Shown in pieces: positions 53,754 through 62,618 of a stretch of DNA of 64,000 nucleotides. The notes under the pieces are model-generated. The model saw nothing but the letters and a program-made list of their open reading frames with translations. It was not told the origin of the DNA and did not search any database. Both the position numbers and the translations under genes were made by a program. Source of the DNA: Limosilactobacillus reuteri (GTDB lineage: Bacteria; Bacillota; Bacilli; Lactobacillales; Lactobacillaceae); NCBI RefSeq assembly GCF_013694365.1, contig NZ_CP059275.1:868001-932000 (forward strand), written 5' to 3'. The stretch's first letter is position 1; each line of letters opens with the position of its first letter.

Positions 53754-56700
53754 ATGACCCAATCATTAGGACATTTGGCAGCAACTGTTAGTTTGGATAT
53801 TGATCCGTTTAAAGCGGCTAATGGTGTTTTAAAAGCGCAAATTAAATCAACAGCCAATGCTTTGCGTGCGCAAGAAGCGGCACTGAAAGCATCCGGTGGA
53901 AGTATTAATAATATACGTGCTGCTTATGCGACTATGAGTCAACAAATGCGCAATTATAATGCGCAACTCCAGAATGCTAAGAAAGCAATGGATGATACTA
54001 CCAGGAGCGAGCAGTCACGAACTAAGGCAGCAACCCAATATAATAAAACGTCTGCGCAAATTGAACAATTACGTGGACGAATGCAAGCTCTTAATCGTGA
54101 TATTGAATTGCAGTCGAATAAGTGGACACAACTTGCTAATCGCACTCAACATTTTGGAAATGTGGCCACCAATGTTGGTTCTAAAATATCTGGTGTCGGT
54201 CGAGGGATGTCGACTTATTTAACAGCTCCAATTGCGGCAGGGTTAACATATTCCGCTAAGAAACTCGTTGACTTCCAAGATCAAATGACAAAGGTCAAGA
54301 ACGTTATTCGAACTTCCGGAGAATCAGCTGCAGAAACGAATGCCGCATATAAAACGATGACTGCAGATGCCCGAAAGTATTCTGACGAGTACGGTGTTAG
54401 TCAGCAAAAGATTGCTGCCGGGTATCAAGATCTAGTAAAGCGTGGTTATACATCTAAAGCAGCAATTGGAGTAATGCGGAACGAACTTAAAGCATCTGTG
54501 GCCACTGGGGATGACTTTAATGATGTAATCAAAGTTGCTTCGCAGACAATGGAATCTTTTGGACTGGCTACTGATAAAGCAGGACGTCCAATCAAGAATG
54601 CTGCAGTCATGCAGCGTAGATCTACTAAAACATTAAATGAGTTAGCCTATGCTGCCGATGCCACATCAACTGATTTTCAATCACTTGGTGTGGGAATGTC
54701 ATATGTTGGCTCAACTGCTCATCAAGCAGGTTTTAGTCTCTCGGAAACTGCTAGTGCAATGGGGATCTTGTCTAATAATGGTCTAGAAGCAGACAAAGCT
54801 GGTACTGGTCTACGAAAGGTTATCAATTCACTAATTACGCCAACCGCTAATGGTCAAAAAGCTTTAGCAAGTATTAATTTAAGTACTAAAGATTTTCTTA
54901 CTAAGAGTGGAAAGTTAAAATCAATGTCGTCTATTTTTAAGACGTTAAATGACCATATGAAAGGCTTATCTGGTCACCAAAAGAATGATATTTTTCATGC
55001 GTTATTTGGAACAACTGGACAACAAGCTGGGGCAATTTTAACCGAAAACGCTAATCGGTTACGTGAACTTAATAAAGAAGTTCAAAACTCTGCCAAGCGG
55101 GATTATATCGGCGACTTGTCACAGAAAAACCTTCAATCTCCTAAAGCACAATTAGCAATCTTCAAGGAGTCTTTAACTAACGCTGGAATGGATATGGCTA
55201 AGTATGTTCTGCCAGCAGTGATTCCGTTAGTACAGAATATTTCCAAACTTGCTCATGGCTTCGGAGATTTATCACCGGCTGTTCAGAAGGCAATTGTAGC
55301 AACTACTTTATTCACTGCCGGAGCTGGCCCGTTGTTCTTAATTCTTGGTAAGTTGACGAGCGGTGCTGGTAAAACTGTCCTCACTTTTGGTAAGCTTGCC
55401 GCTGGTTTAGGCCGAGCCCAGACTGCAATGAAATTAGGAGCCAGTGGGTTAGACGTTATTGGCTCAGCTTTTTCAAAATCAACGTTTCAAGCTGCAAAGT
55501 TTGGAACAACCATGACTGGTGCAGGTGGTCGGGCGGTTCAAGCTGCTAACGGTGTTGGTGCTGCGACTGTCGCTTTACAAGGTACCGGTGTAGCTGCAGG
55601 TGAAGCAGGTGCTGCTACTGCTGCGGCTGGAGTATCTTTAGGAACAGTTGCCGCTGTTGCTGGAGTTGCTACTTTAGCCATTGCCGGCGGAATTACTGTT
55701 TGGGAGCTTTGGGGTAAGAAAGCTGTTGAATCATCACAACGAACGGATCGTTGGGGATCTGACGTGGGTGCAGCTGCTGATAAAGCTCTTGGAAAATTTA
55801 AGGATACTTCAACTGGTATTCAAGCAGCTCTAACCGATATGGATACTGCAACAAAAACTTCTACTAAAAGTATGGCAGATTCATTTGATCGCGAATTTAG
55901 TCAAATGGAATCAGATGCCCGGAAACATTTAGAAGGTGTTAAAAAGGCTGAGAAAGATATGTCTCCAGAAGTTGCTGCTGCAGTTGATCGGGAAGCACAG
56001 CATGAAAAAGATACGATGAATAAGATCCTTAGTAATGCTGATCAAGCCAGGACAAGAGCAAATACAATCCTACAGACTTCTAATAAGAATGTCGCTAGTT
56101 TAAGCGATACTCAACGAGTAATGTTGCAAAATAATCAGCAACAGATTGTTGATGATGAACTCAAAATGTGGAGCTTAACTGGTAATCAGCGTAAAAAAGC
56201 AATGGCAGCATTAAATAACGATGTTGCTAATATGTCTCATCGCCAACGTAATACAGCATTGGCCGATTTGCGTACTCAATCTGATAATATGCGTAATGAA
56301 TATGCAAAACAGGAAAATAGTCTTAAGCGTCAATTAAAAGCTGGAACTATTAATCAAAATGAGTATGCGGCTGGTATGCGAGCTAATAAAAAAACTCTTC
56401 AAGACTATGTTGATAAGGCTTCTGCTGAATATATTCGGTTAGCACGTGCAAATGGGCAATCTACAAGTCGCATTAAAGAAGATATGCAAGCAGAAGGATT
56501 AAGTTATTCGGCTGGAATGAAACAACTGGATAAGCTGGCCAAAAATGCTGAAAAGAATTCTAAGAGTATTGCTGTTTCCCTTGACGGTCTCAAAGGTAAA
56601 ACTAAGGATGCCGCTAAAATGTGGAATGACTTAGTTTTCGATCCCAAAACTGGTAAGGTTCGGACCAACGCCCAGGAGGAAGTTAACAAGGCTGTTAATT

Positions 56701-58253
56701 CCAAAGATCAATGGAACCAAATTAAACTTCTGAAAAAGGAAGGTAAGTTAAGTACCAATGCTCAACAAATGGTGGCAGCTGCATTAATCGAAAATGGTAA
56801 ATGGGATAGCATGAGTTGGAAAGAGCAGAAAGCTTGGTTGAAAGACGGATTTAGTGAAACAATTGTTCAAGCTTTAGAGAAGTCGGGAAAATGGAATAAT
56901 CTTGATCTTAAGACCAAAGAAGCAATTGTTAAGGCTAAAGGTAAGCAAGAAATGGCCGACATTCTGCTTGAATCCGGTGCATGGAATTCCTTGTCATTAA
57001 AACAACAGGAAGCAGTAATTACTAATAAGGCAACTAAGCCAATTTATGAAGCCTTGCAAAGTTCCGGACAGTGGAATAATTTAACCTTAAAACAACAGGA
57101 AGCGATTATTGACGCTAAAGGAACTCCACAATTAGTTGATGCATTAGTGCAGGCTAACCAATGGAATAATCTTACATTTAAGCAGCAGCAAGCATTAGTA
57201 ACAACTAAAGGGACTGCTGATGTAATGGATGCTTTGAATAAGATCGGACGATGGAATCAATTATCGCCTAAACAACAAGAAGCCATTGTTAATGCCAAAG
57301 GTTCTGGCCAATTAGGGGAATTAATTTCAAAGTACAATCTTTGGAAAGGGATGCCAGCAAGTACAGTTAAGCAAATTGTTGCAGAAGATAGAGCCAGTGG
57401 AAACTTAAAGGCTGCTAATGATGCAATTCTTGCTTGGCAACGTGCTAACCCTGGCGCTCCTAAAAATGCTTTAGCCGTTGATAATGCTAGTGGACCATTT
57501 CGAAATGCTACTGGGAGTGTATTTAACTGGAATGGAACTGGTGCAAACTCAAAGTCAGCCAATGGGTTTGATAATGCTTCTGGTCCGTTTGGTTCTGCTA
57601 CTGGTTCAGTCGGAAATTGGAATGGGACTGGCGCAAATACTAAAACTGCTAAGGCTAATGACCAAGCTACCAGTGTTATTAAAGGAGCTATTGACTGGAT
57701 TAACAAATGGAATAGTACAAGCCCAATTGTTCAGACTATAAAGACTGTCCATGAGTTTGTTACTAAGCATCACGCTAAAGGTACTAACTATCACCCAGGT
57801 GGTCCGATGGTTGTTAATGATCAACCTGGACCGGTCTTTCGAGAAGCTGTTCAATTCCCGGGGGCAGAACCATTTATTCCGTTTGGTAGAAATGTTCTTT
57901 TAGATGCACCTCGTGGAACAAAAGTTGTTAAAGCTAGTGATACTGCTAAGATGTTTAAGCACTTACCACAATATGCTAATGGTACTGATGATGCCGTTTC
58001 TGTATTAACTAACTTTAAGCCTAATATGCAAAGTACCCAAGTTGTAAATAATTACAATAACGGTGGCCAAAGTAATAATGGGATGCAAAAAGAGATGTTA
58101 GATCGGATGGACCAGATGCTTAATCGCTTTGGGACAATGCTGGGCTTAAATGCAGCTCAACTTTCTGCAATTAAAGCCGGCGCCTTTGACAAGAACCAGT
58201 TTTATAGTATTGAAGGAACTGATCAAGCATTATTTGATAATCAACATCTTTAG
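53754..58253 (+). CDS. Phage tail tape measure protein
   Basis: 1499 aa, the largest gene in the window; its length sets tail length. The N-terminal 140 residues form a coiled coil. The TMP core runs to about 470 (DFQDQMTKVKNVIRTSGES...GLEADKAGTGLRKVIN). Hydrophobic, glycine/alanine-rich segments at about 490-560 and 600-660 may enter the membrane at infection. Residues 957-1226 hold nine repeats of exactly 30 residues, each with Trp (codons 56622 to 57342, every 90 bases), and a second set of NASGPF...NWNGTG repeats follows. At 4497 coding bases it predicts a tail of roughly 200 nm by the usual rule. Confidence 0.92.
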   Translation: MTQSLGHLAATVSLDIDPFKAANGVLKAQIKSTANALRAQEAALKASGGSINNIRAAYATMSQQMRNYNAQLQNAKKAMDDTTRSEQSRTKAATQYNKTSAQIEQLRGRMQALNRDIELQSNKWTQLANRTQHFGNVATNVGSKISGVGRGMSTYLTAPIAAGLTYSAKKLVDFQDQMTKVKNVIRTSGESAAETNAAYKTMTADARKYSDEYGVSQQKIAAGYQDLVKRGYTSKAAIGVMRNELKASVATGDDFNDVIKVASQTMESFGLATDKAGRPIKNAAVMQRRSTKTLNELAYAADATSTDFQSLGVGMSYVGSTAHQAGFSLSETASAMGILSNNGLEADKAGTGLRKVINSLITPTANGQKALASINLSTKDFLTKSGKLKSMSSIFKTLNDHMKGLSGHQKNDIFHALFGTTGQQAGAILTENANRLRELNKEVQNSAKRDYIGDLSQKNLQSPKAQLAIFKESLTNAGMDMAKYVLPAVIPLVQNISKLAHGFGDLSPAVQKAIVATTLFTAGAGPLFLILGKLTSGAGKTVLTFGKLAAGLGRAQTAMKLGASGLDVIGSAFSKSTFQAAKFGTTMTGAGGRAVQAANGVGAATVALQGTGVAAGEAGAATAAAGVSLGTVAAVAGVATLAIAGGITVWELWGKKAVESSQRTDRWGSDVGAAADKALGKFKDTSTGIQAALTDMDTATKTSTKSMADSFDREFSQMESDARKHLEGVKKAEKDMSPEVAAAVDREAQHEKDTMNKILSNADQARTRANTILQTSNKNVASLSDTQRVMLQNNQQQIVDDELKMWSLTGNQRKKAMAALNNDVANMSHRQRNTALADLRTQSDNMRNEYAKQENSLKRQLKAGTINQNEYAAGMRANKKTLQDYVDKASAEYIRLARANGQSTSRIKEDMQAEGLSYSAGMKQLDKLAKNAEKNSKSIAVSLDGLKGKTKDAAKMWNDLVFDPKTGKVRTNAQEEVNKAVNSKDQWNQIKLLKKEGKLSTNAQQMVAAALIENGKWDSMSWKEQKAWLKDGFSETIVQALEKSGKWNNLDLKTKEAIVKAKGKQEMADILLESGAWNSLSLKQQEAVITNKATKPIYEALQSSGQWNNLTLKQQEAIIDAKGTPQLVDALVQANQWNNLTFKQQQALVTTKGTADVMDALNKIGRWNQLSPKQQEAIVNAKGSGQLGELISKYNLWKGMPASTVKQIVAEDRASGNLKAANDAILAWQRANPGAPKNALAVDNASGPFRNATGSVFNWNGTGANSKSANGFDNASGPFGSATGSVGNWNGTGANTKTAKANDQATSVIKGAIDWINKWNSTSPIVQTIKTVHEFVTKHHAKGTNYHPGGPMVVNDQPGPVFREAVQFPGAEPFIPFGRNVLLDAPRGTKVVKASDTAKMFKHLPQYANGTDDAVSVLTNFKPNMQSTQVVNNYNNGGQSNNGMQKEMLDRMDQMLNRFGTMLGLNAAQLSAIKAGAFDKNQFYSIEGTDQALFDNQHL
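56622..57431 (+). repeat. Nine tandem 90-base coding repeats in the tape measure gene
   Basis: The Trp codon recurs at 56622, 56712, 56802, 56892, 56982, 57072, 57162, 57252 and 57342, exactly every 90 bases. The middle units share the consensus WNNLTLKQQEAIIDAKGT. The outer units are more diverged, so the array is old and expanded by coding-level duplication. Confidence 0.9.
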
Positions 58254-58424
58254 ATGATTGATGATTCAATCAAGAGTCTCACAGATTTCATTAAAAATAA
58301 AATGCGCGATGGATATAAATGGAATGAGGTCAGTAAGCTAACACTTTCAGATTTGAAATTAATGAATTACGTCTTTGAAGAAAAGCAGACAACCATTGAT
58401 AAAGCATTCCCATTCTTATTCTAG
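58254..58424 (+). CDS. Short tail assembly chaperone extension (gpT-like)
   Basis: 56 aa, MIDDSIKSLTDFIKNKMRD at the start, mainly helical. It lies between the tape measure gene and the 118-residue chaperone, the position of the second frame of the lambda G/GT type pair. It is therefore probably made as a -1 frameshift extension of the 118-residue protein instead of as a free protein. The annotated ATG may not be used. Confidence 0.7.
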   Translation: MIDDSIKSLTDFIKNKMRDGYKWNEVSKLTLSDLKLMNYVFEEKQTTIDKAFPFLF

Positions 58425-58781
58425 ATGCCATATAAATTAAAAGTAAAAACAGATGGCAAAGAAACAATCTATGAACGAAAAGAAGCCCCAATGCTTGAAA
58501 ATCTATTAGATGCATTAAAGGTTCAACGTCAAGAAATAGTGATGTACTCTGATCCCAAAAAATTGCCAACAGATAAAGATAATGAACGATTATTAAGTTT
58601 ACGGGCTGAGTTTGCTGCTAATTTTTGGAAGAATGGATTGACTAAAAAGGATGTTCTTTCAGGAGTTACGGCTATAGAAGGGTTAATTAGCATTGTTAAT
58701 GCAATTAATGAAACTCTCGGTTCTCCTCTAAGTGAAGATGACTTAGAAGAGAAAAAGGATAACGAAAAGCCAAAAAAATAA
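58425..58781 (+). CDS. Tail assembly chaperone (gpG-like)
   Basis: 118 aa. Small acidic-tailed protein following the major tail protein natively, in the usual chaperone place. The end EDDLEEKKDNEKPKK is coded by a run of seven A's at 58772-58778 just before the stop. In the reading frame this is A-AAA-AAA, a classical slippery heptamer for -1 frameshifting into the 56-residue gene that follows natively. Confidence 0.78.
   Translation: MPYKLKVKTDGKETIYERKEAPMLENLLDALKVQRQEIVMYSDPKKLPTDKDNERLLSLRAEFAANFWKNGLTKKDVLSGVTAIEGLISIVNAINETLGSPLSEDDLEEKKDNEKPKK
58772..58778 (+). promoter_or_regulatory. Candidate -1 ribosomal frameshift site (A AAA AAA)
   Basis: Seven adenines immediately before the stop of the gpG-like gene, in register as X-XXY-YYZ. 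Tail chaperone genes of siphophages use such sites to make a longer gpGT fusion. Any downstream stimulatory structure lies in DNA absent from this window. Confidence 0.65.
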
Positions 58782-59411
58782 ATGGGAACACCAAATGCAA
58801 AAGTTGCTAAGTTTGGAGCCTCTAATTTTGAATACGGGGTACTAGACGAGAATGAAAAGATTAAAGATACCCGAAAGATGAGCGGGTTAAGTGAAGTTAA
58901 GCTGGAGCTGACTAACGAATTAAAGACGTTAGCAGCCGATGACGGCCCTTACTTGGTTCTTTCTGGTGGAATTACCGAAGCTAAGGAAACCATCAACCTT
59001 TATGATATTGATTCCATCATGAAGAAAGACTTGTATGGAATTGATATTCAGAACGGTACAGAAGTTTATACTAAGAATCTTGTACCAAATTATGTTGCTA
59101 CTATGTTCCGGACAAAGCTTTCAAACGGGAAGCATTGTTGGGTTGGTTTAACCAAGGGGATGTTCTCCTTACCAGGTATTTCAATCAAGACTCAGGACGG
59201 TGCTCCAGACCCAGAAGCAGATGAAATTGAAGGTAATTTTGTTCCGCGTGGGGATGCGGATACTGGAACCATCCTTTTAATCGGTCGGGAAGATAATGAA
59301 GGATTTGATTTTGCTAAGTTCCATGCAATGGTCTTTGGGGAAGAAGCTCCAGTAACTGATCCAACCAGTACAAAAGATACTAAACCAGAAACTGTTGTTG
59401 ATAAAGGGTAA
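58782..59411 (+). CDS. Major tail protein, phi13-type
   Basis: 209 aa. Forms the tail tube. The motif KMSGLSEVKLELTNELKTLAADDGPYLVLSGG is typical of phi13-family major tail proteins in Firmicute phages, and the order between tail completion protein and chaperone agrees. Confidence 0.85.
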   Translation: MGTPNAKVAKFGASNFEYGVLDENEKIKDTRKMSGLSEVKLELTNELKTLAADDGPYLVLSGGITEAKETINLYDIDSIMKKDLYGIDIQNGTEVYTKNLVPNYVATMFRTKLSNGKHCWVGLTKGMFSLPGISIKTQDGAPDPEADEIEGNFVPRGDADTGTILLIGREDNEGFDFAKFHAMVFGEEAPVTDPTSTKDTKPETVVDKG

Positions 59412-59831
59412 ATGAAAACTCCAGAGATGCAAGTAGCCGATTATCTAACGAATGATGAGCGCCTAGTCGCGATGATGGATAAGTTGCGACAAGATAAATT
59501 ATCATATGTTCCAATTTTTACTAGTACGCCTGATGATCCATTTATTAAAGCGAGTTCAGCACCGTGGATTCGGATCACCCCTATACCTGGGGATGATGCA
59601 ATCTATAGTGACGATGCTCGCTTTTTTGAATACCCACGTGTACAAGTTGATTTTTGGATTCGTGAAGAAAATGATGACCGGCTAATGGATGTTCAAGAAC
59701 GAATATATGAAACCCTCCACAGTCATGGCTTTGAACGTTACTACAAGAATTCTTATCCGGATCCGGACTTGGATAATTGCATAATGGTCACAGCTAACTT
59801 TGAAGGGTTTGAAGAAAGGAATGATATTTAA
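59412..59831 (+). CDS. Tail terminator/completion protein, DUF806-like
   Basis: 139 aa. Position between the HK97 gp10-like protein and the major tail protein fits the tail terminator that caps the tube. The PWIRITPIPGDDAIYSDD and YPRVQVDFWIREEND segments resemble DUF806 proteins of Lactobacillus phages, a judgement from memory. Confidence 0.7.
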   Translation: MKTPEMQVADYLTNDERLVAMMDKLRQDKLSYVPIFTSTPDDPFIKASSAPWIRITPIPGDDAIYSDDARFFEYPRVQVDFWIREENDDRLMDVQERIYETLHSHGFERYYKNSYPDPDLDNCIMVTANFEGFEERNDI

Positions 59832-60206
59832 ATGGCAGTGACCGGTGAAGCAGAGTTGATTGCTAACTTAACTAAACTTGAAAAGACGGAAGAAAAGAAG
59901 GCACGAAAAGCAACGCGTGATGGTGCTAAAGTCTTTCAAGAGAAATTAAAAGAAGTTACTCCAGTTGCAAAAAGTGGCGATCACTCTAATATGACCCCTT
60001 TAGCCGAACATACCAAACACGGTAATTTGAAGACTAATGATGGTGATTACTCAATGGATGTTGGTTATGACAAAGAAAAAGGTTGGATTGCTCACTTTCC
60101 CAATGCGGGAACTTCTAAACAACATCCACAGCACTTTATTGAAAAAGCGCGGGCACAATCTAAAAAAGAGATACTTGCTAAATATATTGAGGACTTGAAA
60201 GTATGA
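59832..60206 (+). CDS. Head-tail joining protein, HK97 gp10 family
   Basis: 124 aa. Highly charged N-terminal helix (LTKLEKTEEKKARKATRDGAKVF) and the AHFPNAGTSKQHPQHFIEKA segment are typical of HK97 gp10-like proteins. Its first 17 bases (59832-59848, ATGGCAGTGACCGGTGA) repeat the last 17 of the following gene (60436-60452), proving a native overlap in the opposite order. Confidence 0.82.
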   Translation: MAVTGEAELIANLTKLEKTEEKKARKATRDGAKVFQEKLKEVTPVAKSGDHSNMTPLAEHTKHGNLKTNDGDYSMDVGYDKEKGWIAHFPNAGTSKQHPQHFIEKARAQSKKEILAKYIEDLKV

Positions 60207-60452
60207 GTGTGGGCAGAAGTTCCTAAGCTGTCAGTCCGTGAATTTGTCCAAAACAGTTCAAACGTGGGGTTCAGAAAAGAATCACCCACGTTTTTAATTG
60301 CCTTCAAAACTCTTAAGGAAATTCAATCGAATTGGTTAATTAACTGGCGAGGAAAATGGTATGAAATCACGGGAATGGATCCTGATTATGCAAAGCGGGA
60401 TCTAACTAAAATTACCGCTCAGGAGGTTATTCAAAATGGCAGTGACCGGTGA
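60207..60452 (+). CDS. Head-tail adaptor (SPP1 gp16-like), annotated start too short
   Basis: 81 aa as annotated from GTG. The core VWAEVPKLSVREFVQ and WYEITGMDPDYAKRDL match phage head-closure proteins, which are usually about 110 residues and begin with a RITFY motif. That missing part is found in another frame within the 3' end of the natively preceding gene: an ATG at 60769 with GAGGTG at 60756-60761 encodes MKLRNMTERITFYSVQMGIN. True protein probably about 114 residues. Confidence 0.8.
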   Translation: MWAEVPKLSVREFVQNSSNVGFRKESPTFLIAFKTLKEIQSNWLINWRGKWYEITGMDPDYAKRDLTKITAQEVIQNGSDR

Positions 60453-60866
60453 ATGGAGACAGACCACACTTTCTCGAGTGATAAACAATTCTTTGCCAAT
60501 CTAAAAAACTACTGCAAAATTGACCAGGACTTTGATGATGAAATTCTTAAAATAATTGTTGATGCTGCCGCATTGATGATTGCAAGGGCAATTAAATGGG
60601 AGAGTAAGCCTGCTGACTACTCTGACGAACCGCGATTCAAAATTGCACTTATGAAGCAGGTGAAAGAAGACTTCTACGAGCGAGGAATTACTGCAGATAG
60701 TTACCGACCAGTTCTTTCATCAGGAATTGATGGCCTTATTAATCAAATAAGTAGTGAGGTGAATACCAATGAAACTACGGAACATGACGGAACGGATAAC
60801 ATTTTACTCAGTCCAAATGGGGATCAATCCGGAAACTCATCGACCGATCAAGGATCAGAAAGTTAA
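60453..60866 (+). CDS. Head-tail connector, HK97 gp6 family
   Basis: 137 aa. The central DDEILKIIVDAAALMIARAIKWES and MKQVKEDFYERGI segments fit the gp6-type connector that binds the portal ring. The last 30 residues (Asn/Thr/Ser-rich) are read from DNA that in another frame encodes the start of the next native gene, explaining their low complexity. Confidence 0.8.
   Translation: METDHTFSSDKQFFANLKNYCKIDQDFDDEILKIIVDAAALMIARAIKWESKPADYSDEPRFKIALMKQVKEDFYERGITADSYRPVLSSGIDGLINQISSEVNTNETTEHDGTDNILLSPNGDQSGNSSTDQGSES
60756..60771 (+). promoter_or_regulatory. Shine-Dalgarno and probable true start of the head-tail adaptor
   Basis: GAGGTG at 60756-60761, seven bases, then ATG at 60769. The frame encodes a typical adaptor N-terminus ending in the connector's last codon. 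Natively it continues into the gene placed at 60207-60452. Confidence 0.75.
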
Positions 60867-62009
60867 ATGTTTCGCGAAAAAATTAAAGAATTGATTGCTC
60901 AAAAAGAAGGTAAACGAGCATTAATTAAAGAAAAAACTAATGAAATGCGCCAACTACTCTCAAATGAAGACGCAACTGATGAAGACTTAACACGAGCTAA
61001 GTCATTACGTTCTGAAATTGAAGCTGCTGAAAAGGAAGTTCGGAGTATTGAAGATGACCTTAAGCTTTACCGTAAAGCAGCTAAGGGTAATCCAGCTCCA
61101 GATCCTCATAAGCGTTCCCAAAATAACGAGGACGAAAATGAAGAAAAACGTAATTTCAACGCATATCTTCACCAAGAACATCGTGATGGTACTACTGGAA
61201 TTACTTCTTCAGACGCAAGCGTTACTATTCCTGAATCAATCATTTACAATCCTGAAAATGAAATTAAAACAGTAACTGATCTTAGCCAATTTGTTCAAGT
61301 ATTTAACGCCACAACTGCTTCTGGTAGTTATCCAATTCTTAAAAAGGCAACTGCTCAAATGCATACTGTTGAAGAACTTGCAAAGAATCCTGATCTTCAA
61401 AAACCTGAATTTCTTAAGGTAGCATGGCAAATTGAGACCTATCGTGGAGCAATTCCTATTTCACAAGAATCGATTGATGATTCAGCAATTGATTTAACTG
61501 GATTAGTTGCTCGAAACGCAAAAGAACAATCCTTAAATACAAAGAATGCGGCTATTGCTACAATTTTTAAGGGATTTTCAGCTAAGACCGTTGATGGCTC
61601 TAATGCAATCGATGACCTAAAGAAAATTTGGAATGTCGATTTAGATGTGGCTTACAATAAGATGATTATTGCCAGCCAAAGCTTCTACAACTGGCTTGAT
61701 ACATTGAAAGATAAGAATGGACGTTACTTACTTCAAGATAGTATTTCTAGTCCGTCTGGTAAAGCGGTCTCTGGAATCAACGTTGCTGTAATTGAAGATG
61801 ACTTATTTGGAGCAAAGGGTGAAGCTCATGCCTTTGTTGGTGATCCATACCGTGCAATTATTTTAGCAAATCGAAAAGATCTCCAGGTACGGTGGGTTGA
61901 TAATGACATTTATGGTCAATATCTCCAAGCGGTTCTTCGTTTAGATGTGAAGAAGGCCGATGAAAACGCTGGTTACTTTGTTACTGGTCCATCAGCAGCG
62001 TCAAAATAA
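60867..62009 (+). CDS. Major capsid protein, HK97 family
   Basis: 380 aa. The N-terminal 100 residues are a charged coiled coil (KEKTNEMRQLLSNEDATDEDL) like the HK97 delta domain, removed by the phage protease. The HK97 fold starts near residue 105 and contains VFNATTASGSYPILK, GAIPISQESIDDSAIDL and the closing DVKKADENAGYFVTG. No separate scaffold gene is needed. Confidence 0.9.
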   Translation: MFREKIKELIAQKEGKRALIKEKTNEMRQLLSNEDATDEDLTRAKSLRSEIEAAEKEVRSIEDDLKLYRKAAKGNPAPDPHKRSQNNEDENEEKRNFNAYLHQEHRDGTTGITSSDASVTIPESIIYNPENEIKTVTDLSQFVQVFNATTASGSYPILKKATAQMHTVEELAKNPDLQKPEFLKVAWQIETYRGAIPISQESIDDSAIDLTGLVARNAKEQSLNTKNAAIATIFKGFSAKTVDGSNAIDDLKKIWNVDLDVAYNKMIIASQSFYNWLDTLKDKNGRYLLQDSISSPSGKAVSGINVAVIEDDLFGAKGEAHAFVGDPYRAIILANRKDLQVRWVDNDIYGQYLQAVLRLDVKKADENAGYFVTGPSAASK

Positions 62010-62618
62010 ATGAGAACGGCAACTGATGAAGATGATGAACCAGTAATTGAAGGTTATGCAGCCAAATACAATAAGCCATCCGAAGTTTTGGGTGGCTTTA
62101 CTCGCTTTATTGAGCAAATTGCTCCAGGAGCGTTCGATGATGCTGATATGTCAAATGTAGTAGCAACGATCAATCACGATCCTAACCAGGTACTGGGACG
62201 ATCAGGGGTGAACATGACTTTATCTTCTGATGCAATTGGCTTGAAATTCACTGTTAAGCCAACTGATACATCATTTGCGCGTGATTTGATTGCCAATATC
62301 AAGGCAGGCGTTATTAATCAATGTAGCTTTGCCTTCACAGTGGCCAACACAGATGAGGCCCAAGATTGGGAAGAATCTGACCAGGATGGAGTTGATTATG
62401 AACGAACTATTCGACAAATTGATCGTTTGTTCGATGTATCAGTAGTTACAACACCTGCTTATCCAGATACAGAAGTTCAGGTTGGTCAGCGTTCAATCAA
62501 TATGGTTAAGCAAATGCAAAACCAAGAAAATAAAGATGTTACTGATCAGAAACGTAAAAAGATGTTACGTGAATTAGAACGACAAGAATTATTGAAGACA
62601 CTCGAAGGAGGAAATTAA
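62010..62618 (+). CDS. Prohead protease, HK97 family (S78), annotated start too short
   Basis: 202 aa as annotated. His56 in INHDPNQVLGR and Ser106 in NQCSFAF are the catalytic pair. Its first 17 bases repeat the last 17 of the portal gene (63862-63878). Inside the portal end, an ATG at 63817 preceded by GGGAGGTGG (63803-63811) starts a frame MTSDLETRQLMMPIQ that runs straight into this protein, so the true product is about 15 residues longer. The 3' end carries GAAGGAGG (62604-62611) for the capsid gene. Confidence 0.88.
   Translation: MRTATDEDDEPVIEGYAAKYNKPSEVLGGFTRFIEQIAPGAFDDADMSNVVATINHDPNQVLGRSGVNMTLSSDAIGLKFTVKPTDTSFARDLIANIKAGVINQCSFAFTVANTDEAQDWEESDQDGVDYERTIRQIDRLFDVSVVTTPAYPDTEVQVGQRSINMVKQMQNQENKDVTDQKRKKMLRELERQELLKTLEGGN

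Noticed and set aside
56622..57431. CRISPR-like array from the regular 90-base spacing
   Set aside because: The units are in-frame coding repeats with diverged sequence and no conserved short repeat with unique spacers.
57257..57706. A 149-residue antisense frame over the tape measure repeats
   Set aside because: It mirrors the 90-base coding repeat and its neighbours; no ribosome binding site and no independent protein character.
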